Below are positions 35,001 to 45,817 of a DNA stretch of 64,000 nucleotides, piece after piece. Source of the stretch: Cryptomeria japonica. Lineage: Eukaryota > Streptophyta > Pinopsida > Cupressales > Cupressaceae. Under the pieces are notes generated by a model. That model was not told the origin of the DNA and did no database searches. It was given only the letters and a program-made list of their open reading frames with translations. The stretch is taken from contig NC_081409.1 in assembly GCF_030272615.1 (NCBI RefSeq), forward strand, positions 206,815,190 through 206,879,189, written 5' to 3'. Position numbers and translations under genes: made by a program. Numbering within the stretch: position 1 is the stretch's first letter; each line of letters begins with the position of its first letter.

Positions 35001-35643
35001 AAATAACAGGCGCCAAATTTTGAATTCTTCTGACTTAAGCTTTTCAGTTCTAGACAAGTTTTTGAGTACTCGAGAAGTTCAAAGAGTAAAGACTCAGTAG
35101 AAGTCTCGTTTCTAGGGCTTCTGCTATGTTGCTTCTCTCTCAAAAAGAAATGGGAACATTTGCTCTGCGATATCTTTCCTGACCAATATTTGCTCGTCAT
35201 TCTATTTTTGTAATAGAATTTATTGACGAAATGTTTTTCTTTTTCTTGTGATAAATTGAACAAAACCCTTGCTCTCTGTTTGACAAAATGACCACATTAT
35301 ATTACAGGCTTTATTTATCTAGCAGCTTTTGTAAATAAGGTAGTGGGATTAGCTTCGTATATTTTAAAAAACCCCGAAAAACTAAAACATTTTTGAAAAC
35401 GTTAAAAGTTACTACACTAATAGGAAGAAAAACTTTGCCTCAGTGGTACAATTACTGGTTAAGATCTACGAAAAATAGTAAAAATGAGATGAAATGGAAT
35501 GAAATATATGAGAGGGAATTACAGTCGAGCTTCAAAGATTGCAATGTAACAGTTTGACCAAAGATCATTTTGACTTCCTCAAGTTTTTTTGCATTTCCAG
35601 TGACAAAAGTTACTGGCTTGATAACTGCTGCTAAGTCCGCCAT
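25972..35643 (-). CDS. Inosine triphosphate pyrophosphatase (ITPase), N-terminal two thirds in six exons
   Basis: ITPase hydrolyses ITP, dITP and XTP to monophosphates and so cleans the nucleotide pool. Exons on the minus strand: 35523-35643, 27209-27273, 26833-26896, 26691-26700, 26225-26256, 25972-26084. They sum to 405 nt, 135 codons, with GT/AG at every junction and no internal stop. Visible family motifs in order: [16 protein letters not shown] (residues 10-25, substrate-binding loop), [33 protein letters not shown] (catalytic acidic region), [12 protein letters not shown], and [10 protein letters not shown]. Start: the second ATG of the frame (35643) gives MADLAAV and a family-like N terminus; an upstream ATG at 35661 would add six residues. 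Family length is about 200 residues. The remaining 65-70, with FGWDP and SHR, were not found, so further exons lie left of the window or the gene is truncated. The six exons carry no decay. Confidence 0.92.
26225..26256 (-). CDS. ITPase exon 5 (32 nt)
   Basis: Between AATGCAG and GTAAT. Completes the isoleucine codon begun in the microexon and encodes [10 protein letters not shown]. Reading from exon 3 straight into this exon breaks the frame, which is what points to the microexon. Confidence 0.9.
26691..26700 (-). CDS. ITPase exon 4, a 10-nt microexon
   Basis: Minus-strand GGCCTTACAT lies between acceptor TGTCTTACAG and donor GTAAGTTCTT. Joined to CCAG of exon 3 and AAAGTGG of exon 5 it gives P-G-P-Y-I-K-W, the conserved family motif. 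Introns on its sides are 132 and 434 nt. Confidence 0.88.
26833..26896 (-). CDS. ITPase exon 3
   Basis: 64 nt between ATGAAAG and GTAAGATC. Encodes [21 protein letters not shown]. Contains the conserved VEDT acidic motif. Confidence 0.92.
27142..27209. repeat. Exact 34-bp tandem duplication at the exon 2 donor
   Basis: GTAGATAATCTAAAATACAA and the next 14 bases occur twice without mismatch (27142-27175, 27176-27209). The second copy ends on the last base of ITPase exon 2, so the GGTCTGC donor context is duplicated 34 nt into the intron. Confidence 0.95.
27209..27273 (-). CDS. ITPase exon 2
   Basis: 65 nt between TTACTTACAG and GTCTGCT. Encodes [20 protein letters not shown]. Its last base is also the edge of a 34-bp tandem duplication in intron 2. 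Confidence 0.92.
28059..28273 (-). mobile_element. Short LINE-tail or SINE-like insert
   Basis: Read on the minus strand, about 215 bp ends in CTTCAATAAAAAATAAC and an A/T-rich tail, then GAGTTTC. The same GAGTTTC precedes its other end, a possible 7-bp TSD. The 3' end style resembles the full-length LINE tail at 36361. Family identity is not established. Confidence 0.4.
28274..29780. other. Intron 1 sequence without recognised features
   Basis: AT-rich, scattered short ORFs below 75 codons, no motif or repeat seen. Confidence 0.5.
29781..30106. repeat. 163-bp tandem duplication in ITPase intron 1
   Basis: Units begin TCCACTCAACTTCCTACATA at 29781 and a one-base variant at 29944. Both contain TGGTCTGGTG and CTATACACTATCCAATTG. 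The second unit has a short deletion. Confidence 0.8.
30976..33620 (+). mobile_element. LARD-related LTR (solo LTR or truncated element), right end unresolved
   Basis: Starts TGTTGTGACGTTTTCACACA and shares about 45 bases with the terminal sequence of the LARD LTR (reverse complement of 19196-19240), then diverges. Farther right are a TATA-like CTATATAAGG (33417) and a poly(A)-signal-like AAATAAACATCC (about 33549), an LTR-like order. The interior (31430-32400) has diverged repeats built on phrases like CTGACCACTGCCAGTG. No right TSD for GTCTA could be accepted. The end coordinate is approximate. Confidence 0.45.
34215..34870. repeat. 187-bp minisatellite in ITPase intron 1
   Basis: Units begin GCAGTGTGC or GCAGCGTGC at 34215, 34402, 34589 and 34772. 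Each contains a GGTAGCT..CACTAC block and a TTTAAGTGGCATG-type block. The last unit is partial. Divergence between units indicates age. Confidence 0.85.
35523..35643 (-). CDS. ITPase exon 1 with start codon
   Basis: 121 nt ending GAC-T before donor GTAATTCC. Encodes the 40-residue N terminus with TGNAKK. Joined to exon 2, the split codon gives leucine of DLPELQ. Confidence 0.92.
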
Positions 35644-36350
35644 TAATAATCTCCCTTTCAATTCCTAATCTGTGTTGCGTTTCAAGCACTGCCAAAAATA
35701 ATGAGAAACAAAAATGGCCTGGCCATATTCCACGCTATTGTTAAATATTTGTATGGAGAATAAACAGTCACAATTTTCTATGTACTGCCTTGTAAGCTGA
35801 ACATCCTCCTGGGTTGGAGAGTGGTCTTTCCTTTAGGGCTTTTTTTCCAACGGTAACGTGATTGTTTTATTCGCTGTGAGGGAAAAATACACTTTCGTTT
35901 AGGAATTTTAATGTTTACGAAGTTAAGGATAGTTTATGGGCTTATCGAATCAATTTCTATAAATCAATTATTTTGGTATGTAAGTTGATGATGAGTGTCC
36001 TCAACTTCTCAATATATTGTGCGTTGAATAAATTATATCATGAGTTAGCAATTAAGATATTAATAAACTTATCCATGTCTTTGAAGATATCACACTCTCA
36101 ATAAAATGCTTTTCAATTTCCACTTTCACTAAGATGCAAAAAGTGCATACTCTTTCTTCCCGGATCTATTTTGGCCTTAAGTGCATACTCTTTCTTACCA
36201 AGTATCTTTTGGCCTTAAGTGTATACTCTTTCTTAACAAGAGTTGATGAGATTTAGTTCTAAGCTAAACAGTAAGAATTTTAGTAATAACATTATTTTGA
36301 CATCTTTAAATAAATAATGATTTGTAACTCTTTTCTTATATTTTTTCATG
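35644..36350 (-). promoter_or_regulatory. ITPase 5' flank, bounded by a LINE insertion
   Basis: About 700 bp separate the ITPase start from the 3' end of the LINE at 36361. A weak AT-rich TATA-like AAATATTTAA reads on the minus strand near 35741-35750. A 38-bp tandem repeat lies at 36142-36240. No other element was recognised, and promoter function is inferred only from position. Confidence 0.4.
36142..36240. repeat. 38-bp tandem repeat upstream of ITPase
   Basis: Units starting AGTGCATACTCTTTCTT at 36142 and 36180, and a partial unit AGTGTATACTCTTTCTT at 36218. Confidence 0.85.
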
Positions 36351-36360
36351 ATAAGATTTT

Positions 36361-37010
36361 ATTTTTTTATGAATAGGCCTTCTTTATTAAAAATTAATAC
36401 TAAAGTACATATTCACAAAAAAAGGTCGGGGGATACGAGATCACCCCGCGAGAGTCACATTGCAATAAGTCGAAGCCATAAAAAAAAACTATTCATCAAA
36501 AAAAAAAATCGCCTCAGGCAGCCAAAGCAGTGATAGTCAAGGGGGGAGGATTTTGATCATCTTTCTTGCCCCATGTATCAATGGGGCCAAGGGTCAGGTT
36601 CGGCATGGATTGCCCGTCTTCTTCTTCTTCTTTTTCTTCTTCTCCTTCCTCCCTCCTAGGAGGCGAAATAGCTAGAGCCAGGCGAGGAAATTTAGAGGTG
36701 GTGGTAGCAGGCCACCCATAATCATCACTGGCAACAAGAGCCGAAGAACAATTGCAGTAGAAGGCCATCCCGAGGCAAAGCCACAACACGGAGGAGAAGT
36801 CGAGTGGCACCTCCATGCATCGCCTCCCCCACCAGAGGAGTAGCGAGGGACTTGGGACCGTGGGGTCTGAGAGCGACAGGAAGAGGAGCTTCGACCACAG
36901 CCATGGCCACGGGGCAGAGTGCAGTCGGCAGATACAGAATCTGGCGGCACTCTGGCAATCGTACAAGGGGCATTGCCCCAATCCTGAAGGAGCTCCTATA
37001 AGTGGCCCAC
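36361..37010 (-). other. LINE 3' region
   Basis: Downstream of the zf-RVT segment. Contains a GAA/GGA-rich patch (36615-36660 on the minus strand), two T-runs (36480-36510) and the terminal AATAAAG and A-rich tail. No coding domain was recognised. Confidence 0.6.
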
Positions 37011-37048
37011 CTCAAGAGCCACTTTATTGGCTTGCACCTAAATTTGCA

Positions 37049-39159
37049 TTAAAACATTATTACAAATGCATGCTTTAGCTTAAAGCAAGACATTAATATC
37101 CAAAGAGTTGTGAGTGAAAAGAACAACATTTCTATCTTTCCAAAGAGTAAATAGGATCTACATTCTGAAAGCATGTCATATTTGGGAAAACTTGAATGGG
37201 ATTCTAGGCGAATCACCCAGAAGAGCCATATGCCAAGAAAAGGGTTCAGGCTGAAATGACCGAAAGAAATCATGGATCCAACTCCAATACTATTGAGCTC
37301 TTCTACATAACCAAAAAATGTGCATAAATGTTTCTGGGTGCCCACAAAAAGGGCACCGGGGGTCAGGAACCCCCAAATGTTTAAGTCTAGAACCCAAAGG
37401 TAACCCCTGAAAAAGAACACATCAAGCAAAGTGTGCAATCTTGGGTTCAGTGGTGGCAGACCACACAGAAAGAAACCGAAGTCTCTGGAATTTTTGAGAA
37501 GACTACAAATGCCACTGCTGGTTAAGAATATTGACCATAGGCAAGTGTGGCACCAACCAGAGATAACCCATTTTGGGTTTGTAACTGGCAAGAGGAGTCC
37601 AAGGATACCACTTCCAATCCTTCCACCAAGGTCTGACAGACTGAATGCCAAGCTTATGTAACATGTGCGAGGGCAAGCTCGACACCAGGAGGTCATATGT
37701 TTGTTGATCTGATCGAGATAGACGAAACTGGACCTGAAGATCATCCCATGACCAAATACTCATAGAAACTCTAGAAAGCAAGTCCTTAGGTGTTTGAATG
37801 TCGCATTTGTGAAAATGCAAAGAACTAACACCCTGAATTTTAGCCAGCGAGAACCCTTGTACATGAAAAAGAGGTGACCGCCAGAGGTTGTGTTAATTCA
37901 TGGAAATCACATCAGGAAAAACCATCACCAGCCCACCAAAGCCAAGGCTTAATAGCTTCCCAAGCTCGCCAGATACTTTTAACAACAAAAGTACCCTGGA
38001 TCTAAATTGGGTCTTTCATAATGAGAAGGGTTTGAAAACCAATCCCCTTCCAAGTCGGCCTATTGGCAGGAAAACCAGAAGAAATACAATGTCAAAGAAG
38101 GATTTTCCAAGCCTCGTCACCAAATAAGGCTCTGATGATCCATTTAGCACATAAAGCAAGACCTTTCTTCTGGATAGAAAGAAGTTTGAGCCCTCCGGAC
38201 TCCTTGGGAAGGCAACACTATTCCCAAGTGACTCTGTGAAAACCTTGATGGTTGGAACCAGAGGCCCAAAGAAAAGGCCGCAAAAGTCTTTCCTACTTCG
38301 TGTAAGAGGCCTTGTAAGGGGCCCAACATGAAGAGTAGTAGACATGAGTGGCAACCAAAACCTTCAAGCAAACTTGAAATTTGCTAGCCAGAGAGAGAGG
38401 CTTGGTTATCCAGTAGGCTAATTTCTTCTCAATCTTGGCTAAAATAGCATTCCAAAGATCCACAAGTGAAGCTTGAAAGGCAAAAGGAATGCCCAGAAAG
38501 AAAAAGATTTCACTGTGATGAAGCCATTTCCAGTCATATTGAAGCATCCAAGGCGGGGCAGGAAGGAAAGACTGTCTGTAACATTGCGTCTTGTGCCATT
38601 GAATGGCAGAGCCAGAAGCCAAGCAAAAAGTGTCAAGACATTGAAGAGCAGCCTGAACATTTTCCTCTTCCTCAATGAGAGTGAGAAAGGAGTCGTCCGC
38701 AAAATGGCCATTGACAAGTTGAGAAGGTGACTCAGGTAAGGAAATTCCACAGACACGACCAGTAGAAATGGCATTAGCAAGCAAGTACCCAAAACCCTCT
38801 GCCGCAAGAACATATAAGGTAGGAGCTAGAGGACAACCCTGGCAAATGGATCTATAAAGGCCAAAAGCCTCAGATTGACGGCCATTGATGGTGATGCAGG
38901 CTGAGGCATCTCTGAATAACATCTGGACAAACTGAATGGACCTAGGGCCAAAGCCAAGAGCTTTGAGCATAGCCAAAATAAATGACCACTCAATGCGATC
39001 ATACACCTTAGTGAAGCCAATCTTAAGAAAGATTGTTCGTTGCTTGGAGCGTCGAGCCCATTCCATCCCTTCCCAAACATCAATAATATTATCAAGAATA
39101 AACATGGACTTGATAAATATAGTCTGCTCTGGTCGAACAATCAAAGGCAGGAGATGACG
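37049..39159 (-). pseudogene. LINE ORF2: reverse transcriptase (C-terminal part) and zf-RVT
   Basis: Segment 39243-38293 starts in the inserted LTR but from 39159 reads RHLLPLIVRPEQT, then FVKSMFILDNI-like sequence, LKIGFTKVYDRIEWSF, GCPLAPTLYVLAAEGF and the catalytic FADDSFLTL. Near 37365-37260 a zf-RVT motif is visible (CPFCGHPETFMHIFWLCRRA). LINE RT copies its RNA at a nicked target. Frameshifts separate the RT, the linker and zf-RVT. The N-terminal RT piece lies beyond the nested element, at 42961-43110. Confidence 0.85.
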
Positions 39160-39164
39160 AATCT

Positions 39165-40031
39165 TGAAGCAGCCATAACCGGTAAAATCCTCAAAGAGAA
39201 TCAACCGACTTATGCAGCAAGAGCAACACAACGAAAGCAACAAGAAAACATAACAAGGTCATATTAATGCCTTAAAACTTTCGGCAATCATCATATTATC
39301 ATTAAAGAACATCCAACAATTGATCGGTTACATGTAGGCTATCAGTTAGATACAATCCAATCCGAGATTCTAAGAATCAACCAGATCACAAAATGTGAAT
39401 CTCAATCCTTATTCTCAATTCTACTTCCTCTGCCCCTACAAATGATTACATAATAACATATTTATACCCACTGGAATATATCTAGGTCAGCCTCATAAGA
39501 TTACATTTACCAATGTAGGAAATGAAACGTGTAATTAGGTCGGCCCTAGGAATTAAATAAATCTTTCCAGAAAATAGCAACCAAGCGATGCAGTTCAGTA
39601 GGAAGATCGGCCCTAAGAATTAAATAAATCTTTCTGGAAAATAACAACCAAGCAATGTGGTTTAGCAGGAAGGTCGACCACGCGCCAAAGAACATCGGAC
39701 AAGACCCAAGATAGACCCATATGCCAAGAATCTCGCTGGTAATGAAGGAAAACCAACCGGCAAGCACAAGAACTATTCGAGAACCCAGAAACAGTCAATC
39801 GAAAGTGATAATTGACCGGAAAAGAACCCAAATAAACTAAAAAATCTGGGATTAAGCACCTGAACTAGCCTGGAAATCGAAAATAAGATTTGCCACGAAG
39901 AACAAGCAACTACCAGTACCAACCAGTAAGAATACAAAAAACTACACAAAGAACTAAACAATAACAAAACTGAAAGGAAATATTTTTGGATGATGCAAGA
40001 TTTCTCATCAATCAGGGATGCTCCTGCATTA
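39165..40031 (-). repeat. 3' LTR of the nested element
   Basis: 867 bp, about 90 bp longer than the other LTR. A block with CGGCCCTA(A/G)GAATTAAATAAATC occurs twice here (39541-39630) and once in the 5' LTR. Confidence 0.85.
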
Positions 40032-40242
40032 GACAACCCAAGTAGAAAAATATGTTCCATGAGAGACGGCTCATGAACATCTAAAAGGATTTGGAATAAA
40101 GACACCATGCTCATTTCTGATCCAAACATCTTCTATATCTGTCAACCTCTGCTTTAACTCTTTTGGTGCCTCAACCGGCTTCTCTAACCTCCAACCCTCT
40201 TTGTTTCTCTTCCTTTGCTTTAGATCTGTACATTGTCTATGT

Positions 40243-41948
40243 TTATTGTTCTCTTTCTTCTGCAATTCTGACTTGGTTTTGCCACGACTTCATCCGGTAT
40301 GTCACCATAAATTCTTTGTCATCCGGTTCCATCTGTCCATCAGGCTCAACTGTCAAATCCTTCTGCAAACTCATGTCACCTTTTGGTATAACCTCTGTAA
40401 CTAGTTCTATCAGATCTTTCTTCAAACCCTCTAGTATAACCTTTGAAACTGGTTCTATCAAACCTTCTGGTATAACCTTTACCACCGGTTTCTCAGTACT
40501 ACAACTTTTCTCATGACTCAAATTCTTCACCTCCTTCTCTTTCTCTTTCAAAGAAATCAATGTGAACTTTTGCCCATCCTTCTCAATAGTGACTAGATTT
40601 CTTCTACAGTCATAAATAGCTCCTCTATCATACTGCCAAGGTTATCCCAACAAGACATGACAATCACTCATAGATACAACATCGCACAAAACCTCATCTC
40701 TGAAAGGCCCAATATTAAAATTCACCAAACACTGCTCCTTTATCTATATCTTTTGATCATCTTGTAACCAACTCACCTCATAAGTACAAGGATGTTCAAG
40801 CCTCTTCAATCCAAGCTTCACAACCATCTCCTCAGATACCAAGTTGTCAGTACTTTTGCTATCCACAATAACCTTGCAACACTTACCACCTGATTTACAC
40901 ATAGTCTGGAAAAGACTCTTCCTCTGAGTAGATCATGTATCCTTTCTTCTGAACATAAGGGATTCTCCTTTCTCTGGTGCACAGTCAGATCCGGTACCAT
41001 CACCTTCTGGTTCCTCATTTTCCATACAACTTCTTGCCATTCCTTGCTTGCATTCATAGAATCTATGTTCGGTTTCTCCACACTTGAAACATTTGCTAGG
41101 AAATTCTCTACCGGTACTATTGCTACCTTTCCTCGATGTCTTCTACTCCGGTTCTTTACTCCACTTAGGTTTTGACTCATCTTCTTCAATCTATTTCTTC
41201 ATACTATCACTCATCTTGAATTTCTTCTTCCCCCTATTCGGTTGTCTTCTTCTCATCTTCTCCTCAGCCTTCAAAGCATACCGGTAAGCTTCTTCAAATG
41301 TGGAAACCTTCAACATCCTTCAACATACTCATCTCATCTTGAATATTAAAAGCAAGCCCATTGATGTACCTCGTCACCTTTTCTCTGTCCATCTCTCTAT
41401 GTTCAAATCTAATCACCACCTTGTAGATTTCCTCAATATATTCCTTCATAGTCATGTTTCTTTGTTTCGGGTTCTGCAACTTTTTGAACAACTCCAATTC
41501 ATAGTCTCTCGGTATGAACTTGGCCTTCAATCTAGCAACCATCCATCTCCACCAGCTGATCTTCAATTCACCATTCTCCACTTTGTCTTTCTATAATTCT
41601 TTCCACCACAAGGCAGCATGCCCTTTCAACTTAGTTTGTGCCAACTGGACTCTCTGCAGGTCCTTGACATCCTCAAACTCGAAGTAATCCTCCAACCCTC
41701 TGATCCAATCAATCAGATCCTCCGGGTTCAATGTTCCAAAAAAAGTTGGAAACCTCAACTTTATGAGCTTTACTCGCTTGTGCCACTGCTCTCAAGAATC
41801 TTTCCTCTCTTTCATCTTTCGGTCCTTCAGCTTCCTCAAGCTCTTCATTGACTTCCTCATAGTCATCCTCAGAATCAGGGTTCCTCCACAAACTAGTCAA
41901 AGCATTTTGTATTTCATTCCTCACTTCATTCTTGAAGTCTTCCATCAT
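40243..41948 (-). pseudogene. Gag and aspartic protease of the nested element
   Basis: Leftward from 41948: an acidic N-terminal part (DDYEEVNEELEEAEG), then a Ty3-type gag core at 41581-41294 (WWRWMVARLKAKFIPRDYEL, MKEYIEEIYKV), and a zinc knuckle near 41090-41040 (CFKCGETEHRFYEC). A retropepsin-like part near 40890-40640 follows, where the usual DSGS reads DSKSTDNLVSEEM, so the catalytic glycine is lost. A charged tail with repeated K-V-I-P-E-G phrases follows (40560-40370). Stops and frameshifts break the frame. Nothing resembling RT follows before the LTR. Confidence 0.75.
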
Positions 41949-42177
41949 CTATTCTACCCTCCAGGGGTTTGTCCTCCTAGGCGGCATGTCCTCCTCCACT
42001 CCGATGAACTGCCTCAACTCAGCGATCTGACTGTCGATTTCAATTGCCTCCCCTCGGTGATCCATTGAACACACGCACAACCTACCTCCAATCGGTGATC
42101 TATCCACCCAAAGGAATGCCTCAATGTTCATAAACAATTCTTCCACTAGCCAGTCCATAACTAGCTCTGATGCCACT

Positions 42178-42955
42178 TGATGCAGCCATAACTGGTAAAA
42201 TCCCCAAAGAGAATCAACTGGCTTATGCAGCAAGAAAGCATAACAAGATCACATAAATAGATCATATTAATGTCTTATAACTTCCAACAATTATCATATT
42301 ATCATCAAAGAACATTCGGCAATTGATCAGTTACATGCAGGCTATCAGCCATATACAATCCAATCTGGGATTCTAAGAATCAACCAGATCACAAAATGTG
42401 TTCATCTCAATTATACTTCCTCTACCTCTACAAATGATTACATAATAACATATTTATACCCACCGGAACATATCCAAGTTGGCCTCATAAGATTATATTT
42501 ACCAATGCAGGAAATGAAACGTGTAATTAGGTTGGCCCTAAGAATTAAATAAATCTTTTTGGAAAATAATAACCAAGTGATGCAATTTAGCAGGAAGGTC
42601 AGCCACATGCCAAAGAACATCAAACAAGACCCAAGATATATCCACATGCCAAGAATCGCATCGATAGTGAAGGAAAACCAACTGACAAGCACAAGAACTG
42701 TTCGGGAACCCAGAAACAGTCAACTGGAAGTGATAGCTGACCAGAAAAGAACACAAATAAATTGAAAATATGGGATTAAGCACAAGAACCAGCCTAAAAA
42801 CCGAAAAAAAGATTTGCCACGAAGAACAAGCAACTATCAATACCAACCGGTAAGAACACAGAAAACTGCACAAGGAACTAAACAAGAACAAAACTGAAAG
42901 GAAATATTTTTGAATGATGCAAGATTGCTCATCGACCGGGGATGCTCCTGCATCA
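42178..42955 (-). repeat. 5' LTR of the nested element
   Basis: 778 bp, TGATGCAG...CTGCATCA on the plus strand, followed by TSD AATCT. Confidence 0.88.
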
Positions 42956-42960
42956 AATCT

Positions 42961-44615
42961 TGAGAGCCAAGGCCTTGGTAATGATCTTGTATGAGACATT
43001 GAGCAAGGTAATAGGCCTCCAATTGCAAATGTCCTCCGGATCGCCAACCTTAGGGATAAAATTAATGTTGCCTTTGTTAATAATCTTTCCTAGGGACTAG
43101 GAATGAAAAGCTTCAAGGTAGACCTTATGAAGGTCAGGACCAACACAAGGCCAAAAGGATTTGTAAAACTCACAAGGGAAGCCATCACACCCTAGGGCTT
43201 TATCGTCTGCCATAGAGAAAACAACATCCTTGAGGTCATTAGCGGTCAGCTGAGCCTATGAAAGCCTTTTGGGTACAACAGCTAAGCAATCTTGCAAAGC
43301 TTGGTCTCTGGCCAGAGAATTTCCCTATGCTATGAACACCTTCTCATAATGTCAGACAAAAGCTTGAAGAATATCAGGCAACTCAGTGAGAACAACATGA
43401 CCCTCTTTGATTTTCTTAATCCCCACAAAGGTATGATGAGCACACAAAACCATAAAAAATTATTTGGAGGCTCTATCGCCCACCTTAAGCCAATGCAATC
43501 TGGCATTGATTTGAGCTCCTCTGGCAGAGTAATCATCTACAACTTGTTTCTGATGGCAGAGCTAGGCTAACCGAACTTGCAGGTTAGAATTGAAAGGATT
43601 CAAAGCCAGAGCTTCTGTGGCAGCACAAAGATCTTTGGTGATTGCGTCATACGAGCACTTGCGACACATGGCAAGTTGTCTTCCATAAATGTGCAGAAAC
43701 CTCGCAGAGTAGGTAACGGTGTCATTCCACCATGCAATCCAACTAGTGTGATGATGTGGCCTGGGTTCCAAATTCCAAACCCTTTGAATGTGGGTCATCA
43801 TGGCCTGATGATGCAAGAGAGACATGCTGAGGTAGAACTGCGTCTTGGAAGGACACGTCCTAGCTGGCTGCCATTCAATGCTAAACTTTATGGGGAAGTG
43901 ATCGAACAACATCACATCAACGAGTGGAGAGACGAGAAAATCTTGATCTTCAAAAAAAGAAAAAAAAAAGATTGTGTTTTTATCATGGTACAATCAAGCC
44001 TTTTGAAAATTCTATCAGAGCCAACTCTAAAATTAGACCAAGTGTGTCAGACCCCACCTAGGTGGCGGCGATTGGTATTGGGACTGAAAAGACCCAATTT
44101 ATTATGCATATAGTACCAGGATTCTCTCTCGCCAATTGTCCATCGAAAAGGCAAAATCTTGTCCTTATCTGACGCCACCTCAACCATATTGAAATCTCCA
44201 CACATTACCCGAGTTGCAGGTGGCAGAGCATCTGTAATCCAACGCCATAAGTGCGATCTTTCGACCGCATCATTGGGAGCATAAACATTAACTGTCCCAA
44301 TGAAATGATTGTCGATTGACAGCAAAACCCATACAACTCTCTACATGGGGTCAGAGCCGTGAGAAATAACTGCAGAAAGCCAACGAGAGGAAATGAGAGT
44401 AGAAACTCCACCTTGACCAGCCTCATGCTGGGAAGGAAAAACCAGGCTATCTGACCAAATAACACAGCATGCAGTAGTAAGCATGAAACTGGCAAATTTT
44501 AACTTCATGGAGGCAGAGAACATCCAGGCCAGAAACACGTTGACGAACATCTCTAACAAAATACTTTATGGTGAGGTATGTGGGACCTTGAACATTCCAA
44601 GAGATGTAATTCATG
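42961..44615 (-). pseudogene. LINE ORF2: endonuclease and N-terminal reverse transcriptase
   Basis: Start ATG at 44615 gives MNYISWNVQG, the usual start of an apurinic-type LINE endonuclease, then LCLHEVK (catalytic glutamate in the LQETK position). Farther on come VNVYAPN and GDFNMVE (44325-44047), which are conserved EN motifs. The RT begins near 43110-42961 with INFIPKVGDPEDICNWRPIT and LALKI, where the LTR element interrupts it. Stops and frameshifts occur between. The endonuclease nicks the target to prime reverse transcription. Confidence 0.85.
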
Positions 44616-44869
44616 AAAAATCTTGCATATCATCCTCGTCCCCAAGAGAGGAGAAGCTATTGCACAAAAAATCTAAACTGAAACTAGGAAGAGAGTCCCC
44701 AATGGAAATAACTCTTCGCTTCTCAGAACCACCATCTGCAATCTCAGCATGCCCAGAAGGGCCACGAGAGCAGCATGGAGATTGTGGAGCAGAAATCATA
44801 GATGCAGCCTGAGGAGTACAAATCCAAAGGGGTCGAGAGGCACCCTCAGAAGAATCCTTCCCCAACTAG

Positions 44870-45817
44870 CCAGGGTTTGAAACTAAAGCAGACGACGTAG
44901 AGACCACCTGGGCAAATGATGTCTGCGAAGGAGTCTCTATCATCGGTTGAGAACTTGAACCGACGGGTTACTTTTGGGTAGAAGCCACAAAGTTCTTGCC
45001 TTTGCGAACCACAGTGGTCCATTCATCCTTTTTTGCTCCCTCCACAGGTCGAGAGACAGACTCCTTAACAAGGGATTTCATCTTTGGCACAGCCAAAGGA
45101 CAATCCTTGATTCAGTGCTCATTGGCTGGCACCTAAAACAAGTGTTGGGAAGATTCAAATAAAGCACCTTATGGGTGAAGGTATTGCCACCCACTTGAAT
45201 AGCAACAATTTCTTTGAGGTCGTGGGAAAGATCGACCTCAACGCAAACCCTCTTTCGAGGGCGAGCATTGAAAAAATAGTTTGGTTCAAGACAAATAACT
45301 TTGCCAACAGACTGAGCAATAGTTTGCACGAAAGGCCAACAAGGCAAAGGAAGACCAGGGAACTCGACCCAAACCTGGACTCTCAAATTTTTTTCATCTG
45401 AGACAGAAAAGTTGCGAGACCAACGTTGAAAAACCAGAAGGGAAGACCGAATTGGCCCATGAGAGAGGATAGCCTCAACATGGGAAGGGTTTGAGAAGCA
45501 AAACAAAAAAAACCCTTGGTGAGGCTTTGAACACCATCAAGCCGGACCCCATGAGGAGTCCAGGCTTTGGCAACCCATTCACGTAACATGCTTTTAGGAG
45601 GGATCCTACCCACAAAATATCCTATCAAGCATTTTTCAAGCCACTCACAGGCATTATCAAAATCTTGAATAGGAAGCACAACATCAGGCGAGGGCATACC
45701 TCATGAAACACTTTCGAAAACAATTTGTGAGGGCGTTTGTTTTGGGGAGCCATGAGTATCTGTCGCAACAACTCCAGCACTAGCATCAATTGTTGGGCTA
45801 AAGTTGGCTAGAGCCAT
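44870..45817 (-). pseudogene. LINE ORF1 (DUF4283 / CCHC nucleic-acid-binding protein)
   Basis: ATG at 45817 (MALANFSPTIDASAG). A TGA follows after about 38 codons, where CGA or TGG is likely ancestral. Then DUF4283-like sequence (45697-45383: ACEWLEKCLIGYFVGRIPP) and, in another frame, 45506-45078: WVEFPGLPLPCWPF, SVGKVICLEP, KRVCVEVDLS and the zinc-knuckle start NLPNTCFRCQ. ORF1 proteins bind LINE RNA. The frameshift lies near 45390. The ORF1 end near 44870 is approximate. Confidence 0.75.

Larger units (their letters stand above)
27274..35522 (-). other. ITPase intron 1 (8.2 kb)
   Basis: Starts with donor GTAATT at 35522 and ends with TTACTTACAG at 27274. It holds a LINE-tail-like insert (28059-28273), a two-unit tandem duplication (29781-30106), a LARD-related LTR start (30976) and a 187-bp minisatellite (34215-34870). 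Other ORFs in it, including 34937-35263, show no recognised family. Confidence 0.8.
39160..42960 (-). mobile_element. Nested non-autonomous LTR retrotransposon (gag-protease only)
   Basis: Inserted in the LINE reverse transcriptase with TSD AATCT (39160-39164, 42956-42960). Removing it restores the LINE codons for A-L-K-I-R-H-L-L-P. LTRs are 39165-40031 and 42178-42955 with inverted termini TGATGCAG/CTGCATCA (TGAAGCAG on the left). The PBS-like TGGCATCAGAGC starts two bases after the 5' LTR, one change from the initiator-Met PBS. The 2.1-kb interior encodes gag and a protease but no RT, RNase H or integrase, so movement needed enzymes in trans. Confidence 0.88.

Noticed and set aside
34937-35263. 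108-codon minus-strand ORF in ITPase intron 1
   Set aside because: No recognised motif and no splice or promoter context. Probably chance.
36514-37015. Overlapping ORFs of 90-155 codons in several frames at the LINE 3' end
   Set aside because: The segment is GC-richer than its surroundings, which lengthens chance ORFs. No domain matched and it lies after the zf-RVT motif.
43577-44113. 178-codon plus-strand ORF
   Set aside because: Antisense shadow of the LINE endonuclease, which carries clear family motifs on the minus strand.
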